Source: 2-12-FULL-35-15 sp036386835 (GTDB lineage Bacteria; Bacteroidota; Bacteroidia; 2-12-FULL-35-15). Taken from it: a DNA stretch of 64,000 nucleotides. Shown piece after piece: positions 28,601 to 36,626 of the stretch. Within the stretch, counting starts at the first letter, position 1. Each line of letters starts with the position of its first letter. The stretch is taken from the NCBI GenBank assembly GCA_036386835.1, contig DASVUX010000011.1:62001-126000 (forward strand). The letters run 5' to 3'. The notes beneath the pieces are model-generated. The model had not been told where the DNA came from, did no database searches, and worked only from the letters and a program-made list of their open reading frames with translations. Both the position numbers and the translations under genes were made by a program.

Positions 28601-30328
28601 ACAGTTTCATTCACAAATTTCTCTACCGGGGGGAGCATCTATGAATGGGAGTTCGGTGATGGAAATGTTTCTACAAGCATGAATGCGACCCACATTTATA
28701 CAGCACCGGGTATTTACACTTGCTATCTCTATGTAAACAATGGCTGCAGCTTCGATACCAGTTCCGTCAATATTACTGTGAATCCGGGCCCTTCTCTTTC
28801 CTATACTACCGATGTAAGCCTTACTTGTGCGAATCAGCCTGTACAATTCACCAATACTTCAACGGGCGCAGCTTCGTTTAACTGGAACTTCGGGGATGGG
28901 ACTAGCTCAACTCTTACAAACCCTGTGCATTCTTATGGCGCCCCGGGGGTATATACTATAACTCTTTCCGGAGTATCGACTTCATTCGGATGCATTGACA
29001 GTGTAAGCCAGGCAGTAACGATCAGCGCCTTGCCTGTGCCCGCAATTGCAGCCGCTCCGACTTTTGGCTGCGGCCCTTTAACTGTGAATTTTACCAACAC
29101 ATCAACAAATGCAAACTTCTATGCGTGGAACTTTGATGATGGCAATACTTCTGCTTCTGCTTCGCCAATCAATACATTTACTCTACCCGGCACCTATAAT
29201 GTAGTGCTCATTGCAGAAAATCTCCAGGGATGCGTGGATTCCTTATCAATTCCCATTAATGTGTATCCACAGCCTACTGCAGCCTTTTCCTTACCTGCTG
29301 TTTTCTCCTGTTCACTTCCTGCAAATGTCAACCTGGTTAACGGCTCCACCGGAGCCGCAACATATACATGGGATTTTGGAAACGGGCAAACTACCAACCT
29401 CAACTCACCTCTTATAACTTACACTGCACACAATACTTACCAGATTTTGCTCACGGCCGTTAACACATACGGCTGCAGTGATACGGCTACTGCCACTTTC
29501 TTTGCTATACCCACCCCGGTGGTTTCATTTGCACCGGACGTTTCAACCGGCTGCGAACCTTTAACGGTTTCGTTTACAAACAATTCAATCAACGGCACCA
29601 ACTATCTCTGGCAGTTCGGAACTGGAGATACATCTTCATTAGTAAATCCCGCATTCACCTATAACAATGCAGGATCCTATAATGTAACACTTACCGTAAG
29701 CAATCAATTCTGCAGCAGCACTTTTAATGCTTCAACAATAAATGTGCGGCCAACACCAACGGCAGGTTTCAATTATGAACAGGTTTACACCGGCGATATT
29801 CCCAATGGCACAATAACGTTTAACAATATTTCGGCAGGTGCGAACAGCTATACATGGAACTTTGGTGATGGATTTACATCAACAGAAACGGATCCGATAC
29901 ACCAGTTTCCCGGGACCGGGCAATTCAGCACATTGCTTACTGCAAGCAATTCATATCAATGTACAGATACAGCCATTGTTACTGTCATTCCTGATTATTT
30001 CTCAGGCTTGTTTGTTCCGAATGCACTTATGCCTGACAACCCTGCAGGCGGGGAATCAACGCTGTTCCTGCCGAAAGGAAAATCACTCCGCGCATACCGG
30101 TTGCAGATATTTGACACATGGGGTATCCAGATGTTTGAATCAACATTGCTTGATGCGAACGGAACACCGGTGGAAGGATGGGACGGAACATCAAAAGGGG
30201 TTCAATGCCCACAGGATGTTTATGTATGGAAAATCGATGCAATCTTTACTGATGGAACAATATGGCCGGGCAAAAAATATCCTGACGGGAAGACAGATAA
30301 AACAGGAACAGTAACATTGATCAGGTAA
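22619..30328 (+). CDS. Giant PKD/Ig-like repeat adhesin with gliding-motility C-terminal (T9SS type B) domain
   Basis: A 2569-aa surface protein. A signal peptide (cleavage near LVAQ, residue 21) precedes a series of Ig-like and PKD domains. Residues about 770-1650 are four tandem 220-residue units that start with ICAGQ-type segments and contain AGSDITLCNQPI and NSGITALTGF landmarks. From about residue 1740 to 2460 there are many classical PKD domains with the pattern WDFGDGTSS...H-YTAPGTY. The last 90 residues (FVPNALMPDN ... WDGTSKG ... GTVTLIR) form a CHU_C/gliding-motility-associated type B sorting domain. SprB-like adhesins of this kind are exported by T9SS and moved over the cell surface. 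Its stop is 2 bases before the SprF-like gene, the usual pairing for type B cargo. Confidence 0.9.
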   Translation: MFKNYLIFFIFLLASPALVAQGCTVDISPSGTSICAGGSITLTASGGTAYNWNPGGAGTSTITVSPVTTTTYTVNGNCPGPNAIDTITIFVRPLPVATFTAPASVCAGSPVLFSNTSSGTGLSYSWNFGDPASGAANTSTSANPSHTFSSAVGGATQNFNVTLTVTNNFGCPQTVTNTITVRQRPDASLADYLSSGAFTNCGSGNFDLEVTNTSITEATNSSYTISWGDGSSNFVSSSWMQNDIANHTYASLGYFSLTLNVTGTNGCASTSTYSVYNGSNPAVGLGNPGGTVNLCLPTSLTFPITGTAGNAPGTTYLITTNTGAPSVTYTHPPPASYTHTFTTSSCGAAGGNTANSFYVRIKAINPCGFSESTIEPITTSVKPSANVSISPDTVSCVNTPFVFTNTSIVGISVDNSGTCDSRNKPQWLISPSIGWGPPTGTNNMLGSASNQLGRNPPLLANPGSYGSPTLTVPFTLPGTYTISMIVGNTCGNDTLSRTVCVEVPPNPSFTVSPATGCSPLVVNITNNSTLTNQCRPAQRLWTVTKNISTCPADSANDYAFISGTNNTSLNPVFRFNNQGSYTITLALTNKCGTFTYTQVVTVKRKPVVTINPVAGNCGTVTVTPTANASNCADNPLTYLWTFGGGTPSTSTLANPGSVTFSSVGSHTISVAVTNECGTTSVATTFNITQPPIANAGTDVPICTGQPATLSGSATLGAAGYTYSWTSPAGLVSSLQNPVVTPFSTTTYTLTVTDATGCSSTDMVTVTVNPLPTISVNSPSICAGQTVALNAGGATNYLWSTGSTSGGISVSPGITTSYTVTGTDASTGCSQSAVATVTVNSLPAVSAGSDITLCNQPIAHTLTEYSPAGGTWSGAGVTAAGIFTPPAVGSFPLTYSYTNPSTGCSNTSGITITVVAPVTANAGTGNTYCMNPGIVTLAGFSPSGGTWSGTAVSGNTFNPSAAGPGTFILTYSVGAGTCINSDTIHVMVTPLPNVTVNSATICAGESATLTAAGATSYSWNTGASASTITVTPAVTTSYTVTGNSAASGCSQSATATVTVNPLPVVIAGSDITLCNQPIPYTLSGYSPGGGTWSGQGVTAGGVFTPTMTGTFTLTYAFTNSSTGCFNSDSIIIDVIVPAIADAGTGSVYCLNSGITALTGFTPATGTWSGPGVVGTSFNPASAGAGSFILTYSVGAGTCLNTDTIQVTVNPLPAVTVNSTTICAGQAAVLTANGADSYTWDTGSNMNPLSVSPAATTTFTVTGTASATGCQNTAAATVTVNLLPAITAGSDVTLCNQPIPYTLTGYSPAGGIWSGTGVTAGGVFTPSAVGVFTLSYTSVNVSTGCSNSDSIIVTVVAPAIANAGSGNVYCLNSGVTALTGYSPAGGIWTGAGITGNTFDPAAAGVGNFVLSYSIGSGTCLNTDTIQVIVNPLPNVTASSSSVCAGQTATLTANGATAYSWSNGSTGNPVMVTPSATTTYTVTGTLSATGCSASATSTVTVNPLPVVSAGSSITLCDQPISHTLTGYTPPGGTWTGTGVTAGGVFTPAGTGVFTLTYTFINNINGCSNSDTMSVFVITPVVADAGPDEAVCLNSGLLTLTGYVPAAGSWSGTGVTSSGVFDPALAGVGSHILTISYGAGTCFTQDTKTVIVKPLPAVNAGPGLTVCTSTPAFNLTGNSPAGGTWVGTGISNPLTGSFDPGSSGAGTFTLTYIYTDPVTSCTDSSTRTITVGALPVVAFSHVPIGCVNAPVVFSNTSTGAASYLWDFGDGTSSAGTAPSHIYTAAGTYTVKLIAFSSLGCSDSLSGSIQIITAPASDFDITPPVGCAPLNVSFTNNSTGSFLSTSWNLGNGTTSSLVNAPAQIYTQGIYDTVYYITLTNTNLCGTDIKTDSVLVRPIPVGFGTNVTSGCSPLLISFNNTSTGNASTYTWSFGDGTANSSDVNPPPHVFYTGTSDTTYYITLIGSNMCGSDTISKPILVHPNTVTSFFTTNPISGCGPLTVSFTNFSTGGSIYEWEFGDGNVSTSMNATHIYTAPGIYTCYLYVNNGCSFDTSSVNITVNPGPSLSYTTDVSLTCANQPVQFTNTSTGAASFNWNFGDGTSSTLTNPVHSYGAPGVYTITLSGVSTSFGCIDSVSQAVTISALPVPAIAAAPTFGCGPLTVNFTNTSTNANFYAWNFDDGNTSASASPINTFTLPGTYNVVLIAENLQGCVDSLSIPINVYPQPTAAFSLPAVFSCSLPANVNLVNGSTGAATYTWDFGNGQTTNLNSPLITYTAHNTYQILLTAVNTYGCSDTATATFFAIPTPVVSFAPDVSTGCEPLTVSFTNNSINGTNYLWQFGTGDTSSLVNPAFTYNNAGSYNVTLTVSNQFCSSTFNASTINVRPTPTAGFNYEQVYTGDIPNGTITFNNISAGANSYTWNFGDGFTSTETDPIHQFPGTGQFSTLLTASNSYQCTDTAIVTVIPDYFSGLFVPNALMPDNPAGGESTLFLPKGKSLRAYRLQIFDTWGIQMFESTLLDANGTPVEGWDGTSKGVQCPQDVYVWKIDAIFTDGTIWPGKKYPDGKTDKTGTVTLIR
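24931..27570 (+). repeat. Four tandem 660-bp coding repeats in the giant adhesin
   Basis: Landmarks recur at exact 660-base spacing: the AGSDITLC codons begin at 25153, 25813, 26473 and 27133, and the CAGQ-type codons at about 24961, 25621, 26281 and 26941. No insertion or deletion separates the four units, although many base changes do. The boundaries given are approximate since the phase of the unit is arbitrary. Confidence 0.85.
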
Positions 30329-30330
30329 AA

Positions 30331-31446
30331 ATGAAGAAGGTATTATATATATTATTATTAACAGCATCAACGCAATTATTCGCGCAGGATCCGACATCCT
30401 CGCATTTCTCTTTAAATTCCCTGAACCTGAATCCCGCATTAACAGGCATCAATATGAATGCAAGGGTCGGGGTTAATTACAGGAATCAATGGGCCGGTAT
30501 TCCCGGAAAATTTGAAACTTATAATTGCTGGGCAGATATTTATAATCCTGCTTTTAATGGAGGATTAGGCCTGCTTGCCATCCAGGATATCTCGGGAGAA
30601 GGCTTTTTTAAAACCACTACGATCGGGTTATTCCAGTCCTATGAAAAGACAGTCCCGAGGATCATCAGGATCAGGGCTGGTTATAATGTAACTGTTGTAA
30701 ACAAATCAATTGACTGGAGCAAGCTCGTATTCAGCGACCAGCTGGACGCAACTCATGGGGAGATCTATGCTTCTAACATTGACAGGGCCTATCCACAGAA
30801 AACATTCGTGGATTTTTCTGCCGGGATGATGCTTGATTTTAAAATGATTAAAAGAGGAAGGTCAATCATTACAAATTCCGTTGGCTATGCAACTGCGCAT
30901 CTTACGCAACCCAATGAATCATTCAGCGGAACACCCGAACAACGGCTCCCGAGAAAACATAGGCTGCATTATACAATGACGATCGAAGTGAAAAATACTG
31001 AGGAGGCAAAAAGCAAATCCTCCTTTTTTATTTCGCCAAATATTATTTATGAACGCCAGGGCCTGGGTTCAGGGAAGGGCGTGGCACCTTATAAAAATGA
31101 AGCGCAATTCTCCACACTTAATGTTGGTTTGTACGCTATGAAGCAGCCGATGATGGCAGGTCTTTTTTACAGGAAGAAGCATGCCGGGGGATTTAAAGAC
31201 AATGATGCACTGATTTGTTTTCTCGGCTTGAAATTCAATCCGCGCAAAACTACGTCAATGAAATTCGGATACAGTTATGATGTGACTGTAAGCAAGCTTG
31301 CGACAAACTCAATGGGATCACATGAACTGAGCCTTACATTTGAATTTCTTGATGCAAAGCTGGGCCGTAAAAATGCTGCCATGAAAAAACGCAGAAAGAA
31401 AGAGATCGAGTGTGAAGACTTCGGCACACGATCCTTTGTGTTTTAA
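30331..31446 (+). CDS. PorP/SprF family type IX secretion system membrane protein
   Basis: A 371-aa outer-membrane protein with a signal peptide (cleavage near LFAQ). DPTSSHFSLNSLNLNPALTGI is close to the PorP/SprF family start, in which mature proteins begin QDPxFSQYYxNPLYLNPALAG. The body alternates beta strands (for example MKFGYSYDVTVSK) and ends in a basic tail with a final aromatic residue. SprF helps export and anchor the partner adhesin SprB in Flavobacterium. Here the gene sits 2 bases behind the type B cargo gene, so it probably serves as the dedicated partner of that adhesin. Confidence 0.9.
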   Translation: MKKVLYILLLTASTQLFAQDPTSSHFSLNSLNLNPALTGINMNARVGVNYRNQWAGIPGKFETYNCWADIYNPAFNGGLGLLAIQDISGEGFFKTTTIGLFQSYEKTVPRIIRIRAGYNVTVVNKSIDWSKLVFSDQLDATHGEIYASNIDRAYPQKTFVDFSAGMMLDFKMIKRGRSIITNSVGYATAHLTQPNESFSGTPEQRLPRKHRLHYTMTIEVKNTEEAKSKSSFFISPNIIYERQGLGSGKGVAPYKNEAQFSTLNVGLYAMKQPMMAGLFYRKKHAGGFKDNDALICFLGLKFNPRKTTSMKFGYSYDVTVSKLATNSMGSHELSLTFEFLDAKLGRKNAAMKKRRKKEIECEDFGTRSFVF

Positions 31447-31463
31447 TGACGTTGTAAAACAAA

Positions 31464-31492
31464 AAAGCCTCCGGAAAAGATCCGGAGGCTTT
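31464..31492. terminator. Bidirectional intrinsic terminator
   Basis: The 12-bp stem AAAGCCTCCGGA / TCCGGAGGCTTT with a 5-base loop lies between the convergent SprF-like and glmS genes, with A-rich and T-rich flanks. Confidence 0.88.
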
Positions 31493-31511
31493 AAAAATTT
31501 TACAAATCCTT

Positions 31512-33353
31512 CTACTCTACAGTAACACTCTTCGCTAAATTTCTCGGCTGATCCACATTACAGTTACGCATAACCGCGATGTGATAAGAGAGCAGCTGCA
31601 ACGGAATAGCAGCAATAAGAGGAACCAATATCTCATCTGTTTCAGGGATCTCGATTGAATAATCCGCCATTTCTTTCACCTGCTTGTCCCCTTCGGTGAT
31701 GATCGCAATAATTTTTCCTTTACGGGCTTTCACTTCCTGTATGTTGCTTACAACTTTTTCATACGAGGTGCCTTTGGTCGCAATCACAAACACCGGCATT
31801 TCCTCATCAATGAGGGCTATCGGGCCATGCTTCATTTCCGCGGCAGGATAACCTTCCGCGTGAATATAAGAGATCTCTTTTAATTTAAGGGCGCCTTCCA
31901 ATGCAACAGGGAATGTATATCCGCGTCCTAAGTATAAAGCATTGCTTGCATTTTTATAAATATCCGCGATGAATTTTATCTGATCATTTTTCGCCAGCAC
32001 TTTCTGAACTTTGTCTGGAACTGCTTCAAGCTCACTTAGCAACTGGTGGAAACGTGATGAAGATATTGTGCCTTTCAGGAATGCAATCCGTAATGCCATC
32101 AGTGTAAGCACTGTAACCTGCGCTGTAAATGCTTTTGTGGATGCCACGCCAATCTCAGGACCTGCGTGTGTATATGAACCGGCATGCGTAGCACGTGCGA
32201 TGGAAGAACCAACTACGTTACAGATGCCAATGATGGTTGCGCCTTTGGATTTGGCAAGCTCTATTGCCGCAAGTGTATCCGCGGTTTCACCGGATTGCGA
32301 GATCGCAATGATCACATCGTCTTCATAAACGATCGGGTTGCGGTACCGGAATTCCGAAGCGTACTCCACCTCAACGGGAATCCGTGCAAGATCTTCAAAC
32401 AGGTATTCTCCAACCAGTCCGGCATGCCACGAGGTGCCGCATGCAACGAACACAATACGTTTGGCATTCACAAACTTTTGTTCGTATTCAGTGATCCCAC
32501 CCAGGTTAACAACTCCTTTTTCGGAGCTTAGCCTCCCGCGCATACTATCTTTAATAGAACGCGGCTGCTCATAGATCTCTTTCAGCATGAAGTGGTCGAA
32601 ACCGCCTTTCTCAAGGGCTTCCAGCTTCAGCTCAAGTTCCTGGACATAAGGAGTCTTAGGTTTATTCTTGATTGTTTTTATCTTCAGTTCTTTTCCGCGC
32701 TCTATGAAAGCTATCTCTTCATCTTCAAGATAAACAACATTCTTTGTGTATTCAACAATAGGTGTTGCATCGGATGCAATATAAAATTCATCTTCACCGA
32801 TACCGATCACCATCGGGCTGCCTTTTTTCGCAGCGAATAATTCATTCGGGTTGTCTTTAGAAAGGATGACAATCGCATAAGCACCTACAACCTGGTTCAA
32901 TGCCTGTCTTACCGCTTCACCCAAACGTACATTCTCTTTTTCCTTGATGTCTTCGATAAGGTGAATAAGAACTTCGGTATCTGTATCACTCAGAAATACG
33001 TGTCCGCGCTTCTTTAATTCTTCTTTGATCGGGCCGTAATTCTCAATAATCCCGTTATGGATCATCACCATATTCTTTGATGCAGAATAATGAGGATGGG
33101 CGTTCACATCATTCGGAACACCATGGGTCGCCCAGCGCGTATGCCCGATCCCGATAGTGCCGTTTGTGTTCTTATCAGCAATAAAATTATTCAGGTCAGC
33201 TACCTTACCTTTGCATTTATAAACATTAAGATCGCCTTCGTTGATCATTGCAACCCCGGCACTGTCATAGCCGCGGTATTCAAGACGCTGAAGTCCTTTA
33301 ATTAAAACAGGGTATGCCTGTTTATTTCCTATATATCCTACTATTCCACACAT
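31512..33353 (-). CDS. glmS: Glutamine--fructose-6-phosphate aminotransferase (isomerizing)
   Basis: A 613-aa enzyme of normal length that makes glucosamine-6-phosphate for peptidoglycan and lipopolysaccharide. The N-terminal glutaminase begins MCGIVGYIG, with Cys2 as nucleophile after Met removal, and GHTRWATHG marks the glutamine site. Two SIS sugar-binding domains follow (ACGTSWHAG and ISQSGETADT in the first; LGRGYTFPVALEGALKLKE in the second), and the C-terminus LAKSVTVE is the family end. It starts 3 bases after the DUF4270 gene stop, so the genes are co-transcribed. No glmS ribozyme is seen or expected in the 3-base gap. Confidence 0.97.
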   Translation of the reverse strand: MCGIVGYIGNKQAYPVLIKGLQRLEYRGYDSAGVAMINEGDLNVYKCKGKVADLNNFIADKNTNGTIGIGHTRWATHGVPNDVNAHPHYSASKNMVMIHNGIIENYGPIKEELKKRGHVFLSDTDTEVLIHLIEDIKEKENVRLGEAVRQALNQVVGAYAIVILSKDNPNELFAAKKGSPMVIGIGEDEFYIASDATPIVEYTKNVVYLEDEEIAFIERGKELKIKTIKNKPKTPYVQELELKLEALEKGGFDHFMLKEIYEQPRSIKDSMRGRLSSEKGVVNLGGITEYEQKFVNAKRIVFVACGTSWHAGLVGEYLFEDLARIPVEVEYASEFRYRNPIVYEDDVIIAISQSGETADTLAAIELAKSKGATIIGICNVVGSSIARATHAGSYTHAGPEIGVASTKAFTAQVTVLTLMALRIAFLKGTISSSRFHQLLSELEAVPDKVQKVLAKNDQIKFIADIYKNASNALYLGRGYTFPVALEGALKLKEISYIHAEGYPAAEMKHGPIALIDEEMPVFVIATKGTSYEKVVSNIQEVKARKGKIIAIITEGDKQVKEMADYSIEIPETDEILVPLIAAIPLQLLSYHIAVMRNCNVDQPRNLAKSVTVE

Positions 33354-33356
33354 TGG

Positions 33357-34724
33357 TTAATGAAGTTTTGTGTATGTAATATTTAATTTCATTTTCTGAG
33401 TTCCTGTGCTGCTTCCGCTACCTACTACAACCCTGTTTGCATTAATTGCACCACCGGATGCCACAAGGAACAAACCTGTATTCTGACGTGTTCCGTTAAG
33501 CACCTGCTGAACGTAACGGTCGATATTAAAGCTGTATTCTTTTTTCGTTGAATTGTATGAGCCTCCGAACGTTTCATTCGGATCAAACACATCCGGCAAA
33601 GGATAATTCTGATTGTTTTCATTTATCCCGAAAAGCACCAGCCTGGCGGGCACAGCGAAGGTGTCAAGGTTATACAAAGGATTTGTGACATCAACCTTGA
33701 TAAGAAGTTCTGCGCGGTTGATCGCAATTTTTCCCGCGTCATTCCAATGCAGAAGATGCGGGATTTCGATCTTCACTTTTGTTCCTGCCAGCGACTGTAT
33801 AAAAAGTGTTGTGTCTACAGAGTTTGAGGTGAGCGAGTTCTGCAGGTAAGAATAAGCAGAACCTGCATAATCATGCGCAAATGCAGAAAAACGCGCAACA
33901 CTTGAAAGGCTCACATCATACTTTAAAGAATCCGAGATATCATTGTGATAAAAGATTGTAAGCTTGGATTGGATATCACCCATTTTAAAATGAAGGATGT
34001 TCCCTTCACCGGTTACCGGTGAAACAATATCCGAAGTGATATAAAGCCCTTTGGTAAAATTCTGAAACGTGGTATTGCTGGAAAGGTTGGTACCTCCATT
34101 GAGGATTACCTGTCCGAACATCTGCTGTAGGGGAACACGCAGGTGAGGTTTAACAGTATCGCCCATTACAACCACGTTTGTGGTGGGACGGGGTGTGAAC
34201 ACATGTCCGCCTGCAAGATCATTGGCACCGTATGCAATGGAATGATTTGAATAATAATCAGCGGTAGCCGACATGGTTTCATTCAACTGGTAAACACTGA
34301 TGCGTTGCTGCTTGCGCTCTTTCTTCCCATAAAAATCGGAAGCGTATGTGAGAGAAAGCACTACAGAATCACACTGCGGGTTAAGCCCGAAATTGGGATT
34401 ATTACCCGGTAAGCGCAATTGTGTATAAAGGGAAGCAGATGTTTTTCCGAATACAGGATCGATGTATGTTCCAAGCAGGGCATCAGCCCCGATTATAACA
34501 GATGCATCTGTATGGAGGGAATCCTCGCGGATTGTTGAAGTCACGAGGGTTGTACTGTCGATCCAGCCCACATTGAGCAGATCACTGGCGGGTTGTACAT
34601 TCAGGCCAACAACGCTTTCTTCGTTACAGGAGCTAAGGGCTAATGCGGTAAGGCTTAATATAAAAAATTTTGTCCCGAATGAACGGGACAAAATTGAAGG
34701 TATCCTTTTTATATATGGATTCAT
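33357..34724 (-). CDS. DUF4270 family lipoprotein
   Basis: A 455-aa exported protein when started at the ATG at 34724; the frame runs on to 34811, but that part overlaps the upstream gene. The N-terminus MNPYIKRIPSILSR leads to FFILSLTALALSSC, a lipoprotein signal with Cys33. The body (VVGLNVQPASDLLNV and RNTGLFLVASG-type segments) matches the DUF4270 family restricted to Bacteroidota, whose function is unknown. It lies between the GT5 gene and glmS on one strand, an arrangement I recall in relatives. The codons just after the start hold a 12-bp inverted repeat followed by T residues (34666-34695). Confidence 0.82.
   Translation of the reverse strand: MNPYIKRIPSILSRSFGTKFFILSLTALALSSCNEESVVGLNVQPASDLLNVGWIDSTTLVTSTIREDSLHTDASVIIGADALLGTYIDPVFGKTSASLYTQLRLPGNNPNFGLNPQCDSVVLSLTYASDFYGKKERKQQRISVYQLNETMSATADYYSNHSIAYGANDLAGGHVFTPRPTTNVVVMGDTVKPHLRVPLQQMFGQVILNGGTNLSSNTTFQNFTKGLYITSDIVSPVTGEGNILHFKMGDIQSKLTIFYHNDISDSLKYDVSLSSVARFSAFAHDYAGSAYSYLQNSLTSNSVDTTLFIQSLAGTKVKIEIPHLLHWNDAGKIAINRAELLIKVDVTNPLYNLDTFAVPARLVLFGINENNQNYPLPDVFDPNETFGGSYNSTKKEYSFNIDRYVQQVLNGTRQNTGLFLVASGGAINANRVVVGSGSSTGTQKMKLNITYTKLH
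34666..34695 (-). terminator. Terminator-like hairpin embedded in DUF4270 signal-peptide codons
   Basis: Arms 34666-34677 (AATTTTGTCCCG) and 34684-34695 are perfect reverse complements around a 6-base loop. On the minus strand the stem end continues as TTTTTTATA. The hairpin begins 29 bases inside the DUF4270 gene, and no other hairpin lies in the 28-base gap after the GT5 gene. Confidence 0.58.
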
Positions 34725-34752
34725 AAAAAATCTATTCTTGTAAAATGACTTA

Positions 34753-35586
34753 TTAGTCGGCCATTTCAACGACTTCCTCCAGGACCGCGTCATAAAATTC
34801 AGAGTAAGCATCTATGTATTCATCTGCACCTTTATATTCAAGAACCGGCTTGCCTGATTTCTTGATATATTTTGTAAGGTCTGCATTGATCTTCGGGCTT
34901 CCTATGATTACGCCATCAGCTAAATCAATTGCTGCTTTGCTGACGTTGACAAATGTAGGGTTTTTAAACCATTCCACATCTGCTTTTTCAATACCTTCAT
35001 GAAGGACCTTTTTAGCGAAGTCCTTATTTAAAGCACCCGGGAATTCATCATCGGCATATACCGAATAAATGATCTTGGTGTCAGCAAATAGAGGGTTGTC
35101 TTTAAAGGATTTTTTCAGGTACAATGCCATCAGGCTTGTCATCCATCCATGGCAGTGAACAACATCCGGTGCCCAGCCAAGTTTTTTTACAGTTTCAATA
35201 ACTCCGCGGCAGAAGAAAATTGCACGCTCGTCATTATCAGCGAAATGCTCACCTTTTTTGTCTGTAAGCGTATGCTTACGCTCAAAATACTCCTGGTTAT
35301 CAATAAAATAAACCTGCATGCGTGCTGCCTGGATCGAGGCGACTTTAATGATCAACGGATGATCGGCATCATCAATAATAAGATTCATACCGGAAAGCCT
35401 GATTACTTCGTGCAGTTGGTTCCTTCTTTCGTTAATACATCCGAACTTCGGCATGAATAATCTGATCTCTTTTCCTCGTTCCTGGATTCCCTGTGGTAAT
35501 TTGCGGCCTATAACGCTCATCGGGGTTTCATCTAAATAGGGGGTAACTTCCTGCGATACAAATAGTACTCTAGCTTTCTTCTTCAT
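34753..35586 (-). CDS. GT5 glycogen/starch synthase N-terminal-domain protein (half length)
   Basis: A 277-aa protein resembling only the N-terminal Rossmann domain of GT5 glycogen synthases: RVLFVSQEVTPYLDETPMS, a variant of the family start, and DVVHCHGWMTSLMALYLK. True glycogen synthases have about 480 residues and a second domain with the ADP-glucose site; that half is absent. The usual KxGGL glucan/nucleotide motif near the N-terminus is not present either. It may therefore not be a synthase at all. It has a good promoter at 35621-35652, is divergent from panC, and precedes DUF4270 and glmS. Family membership is fairly sure, function is not. Confidence 0.8.
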   Translation of the reverse strand: MKKKARVLFVSQEVTPYLDETPMSVIGRKLPQGIQERGKEIRLFMPKFGCINERRNQLHEVIRLSGMNLIIDDADHPLIIKVASIQAARMQVYFIDNQEYFERKHTLTDKKGEHFADNDERAIFFCRGVIETVKKLGWAPDVVHCHGWMTSLMALYLKKSFKDNPLFADTKIIYSVYADDEFPGALNKDFAKKVLHEGIEKADVEWFKNPTFVNVSKAAIDLADGVIIGSPKINADLTKYIKKSGKPVLEYKGADEYIDAYSEFYDAVLEEVVEMAD

Positions 35587-35620
35587 ACGATCGAATTAGG
35601 GTGAGATTTAAAAAGTAATA

Positions 35621-35652
35621 CAAAAGTAAGCAAAAATTTTCGAATTTTCAAA
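35621..35652 (-). promoter_or_regulatory. Bacteroidota-type promoter for the GT5-DUF4270-glmS operon
   Basis: On the minus strand TTTG (35649-35652), a 20-base spacer and TACTTTTG (35621-35628) match the TTTG/TAnnTTTG consensus in full. The start codon is at 35586, about 30 bases after the likely transcription start. Confidence 0.65.
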
Positions 35653-35738
35653 GTTTAAACATTAGATTTGACCAGTTTTATCGGAAAAAACCTTCTATTG
35701 ATATTGATTTTGCTACTTTTTAACAATATTTAAAAATA

Positions 35739-36626
35739 ATGATTATTATTAATAAAGTGGGAGAACTCCGGAATTACCTGGATAATCTCCGGAAAGAGCA
35801 AAAAACTATAGGTTTTGTACCTACAATGGGCGCCCTGCATGAAGGGCATCTTACGCTGGTGAAGCAAAGCAAAACCGAAAACAATATTACTGTATGCAGC
35901 ATATTTGTCAATCCCACTCAATTCAACGACCCCTCGGACCTTGCCAAATACCCCCGGACGCTTGAATCGGATTCCCTGCTGCTTAAGGACGCTGATTGCG
36001 ATGTAATATTTGCACCTCCCGTGAACGAGATCTATACGCGGGAAGAATTATCCCTGAAACTTAAGAATGTGGACGACAACAGCTGGAAAGAAGGTAAACA
36101 TGTTGATTTCGGGATGCTTGATAAGGTTATGGAAGGCGAGCACAGGCCGGGGCATTTCAACGGAGTTGCACAGGTGGTAAGCAAACTTTTCAGGATAGTA
36201 CAGCCAGATAAAGCTTATTTCGGTCAAAAAGACTTCCAGCAGCTGGCGATCATCCGGTCGATGACAAAGCAGTTGGAGCTTCCCGTTGAGATCGTTTCCT
36301 GCCCTATAATTCGTGAACCGGACGGACTTGCAATGAGTTCACGGAATACCCGGCTGAGCGAAACCGACCGAAAAGCCGCAAGTCTTATTTCTGCAACATT
36401 ATTTAAGATAAAGGAGTATCAGGACAAACTCTCTTTTACTGAATTAAAGCAAATGGCTGCGAAGGAGATAGGAAAAGAACCCCGAATGGAGCTTGAGTAT
36501 TTCGAGATCGCTGATGCGGATACGCTGCAGCCTGTTGCAAATAAAGCCGAGGCCAAAAGCGCTGTTGCCTGTATCGCGTTAAAATTAGGTGAGGTAAGGC
36601 TGATCGATAATGTGATGTTGTACTAA
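35739..36626 (+). CDS. panC: Pantothenate synthetase (pantoate--beta-alanine ligase)
   Basis: A 295-aa cytoplasmic enzyme joining pantoate and beta-alanine with ATP for coenzyme A synthesis. The nucleotidyltransferase HIGH-type motif is PTMGALHEGHL (H34, H37); the KMSKS-like motif is AMSSRNTRLS, and AYFGQKDFQQL is a family signature. Length is normal. It is divergent from the GT5 gene. No panD gene follows it here; downstream is a cluster of short repeats. Confidence 0.97.
   Translation: MIIINKVGELRNYLDNLRKEQKTIGFVPTMGALHEGHLTLVKQSKTENNITVCSIFVNPTQFNDPSDLAKYPRTLESDSLLLKDADCDVIFAPPVNEIYTREELSLKLKNVDDNSWKEGKHVDFGMLDKVMEGEHRPGHFNGVAQVVSKLFRIVQPDKAYFGQKDFQQLAIIRSMTKQLELPVEIVSCPIIREPDGLAMSSRNTRLSETDRKAASLISATLFKIKEYQDKLSFTELKQMAAKEIGKEPRMELEYFEIADADTLQPVANKAEAKSAVACIALKLGEVRLIDNVMLY

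Noticed and set aside
33354..33356. glmS ribozyme leader
   Set aside because: glmS begins 3 bases after the previous gene; there is no leader, and this ribozyme is typical of Gram-positive bacteria.
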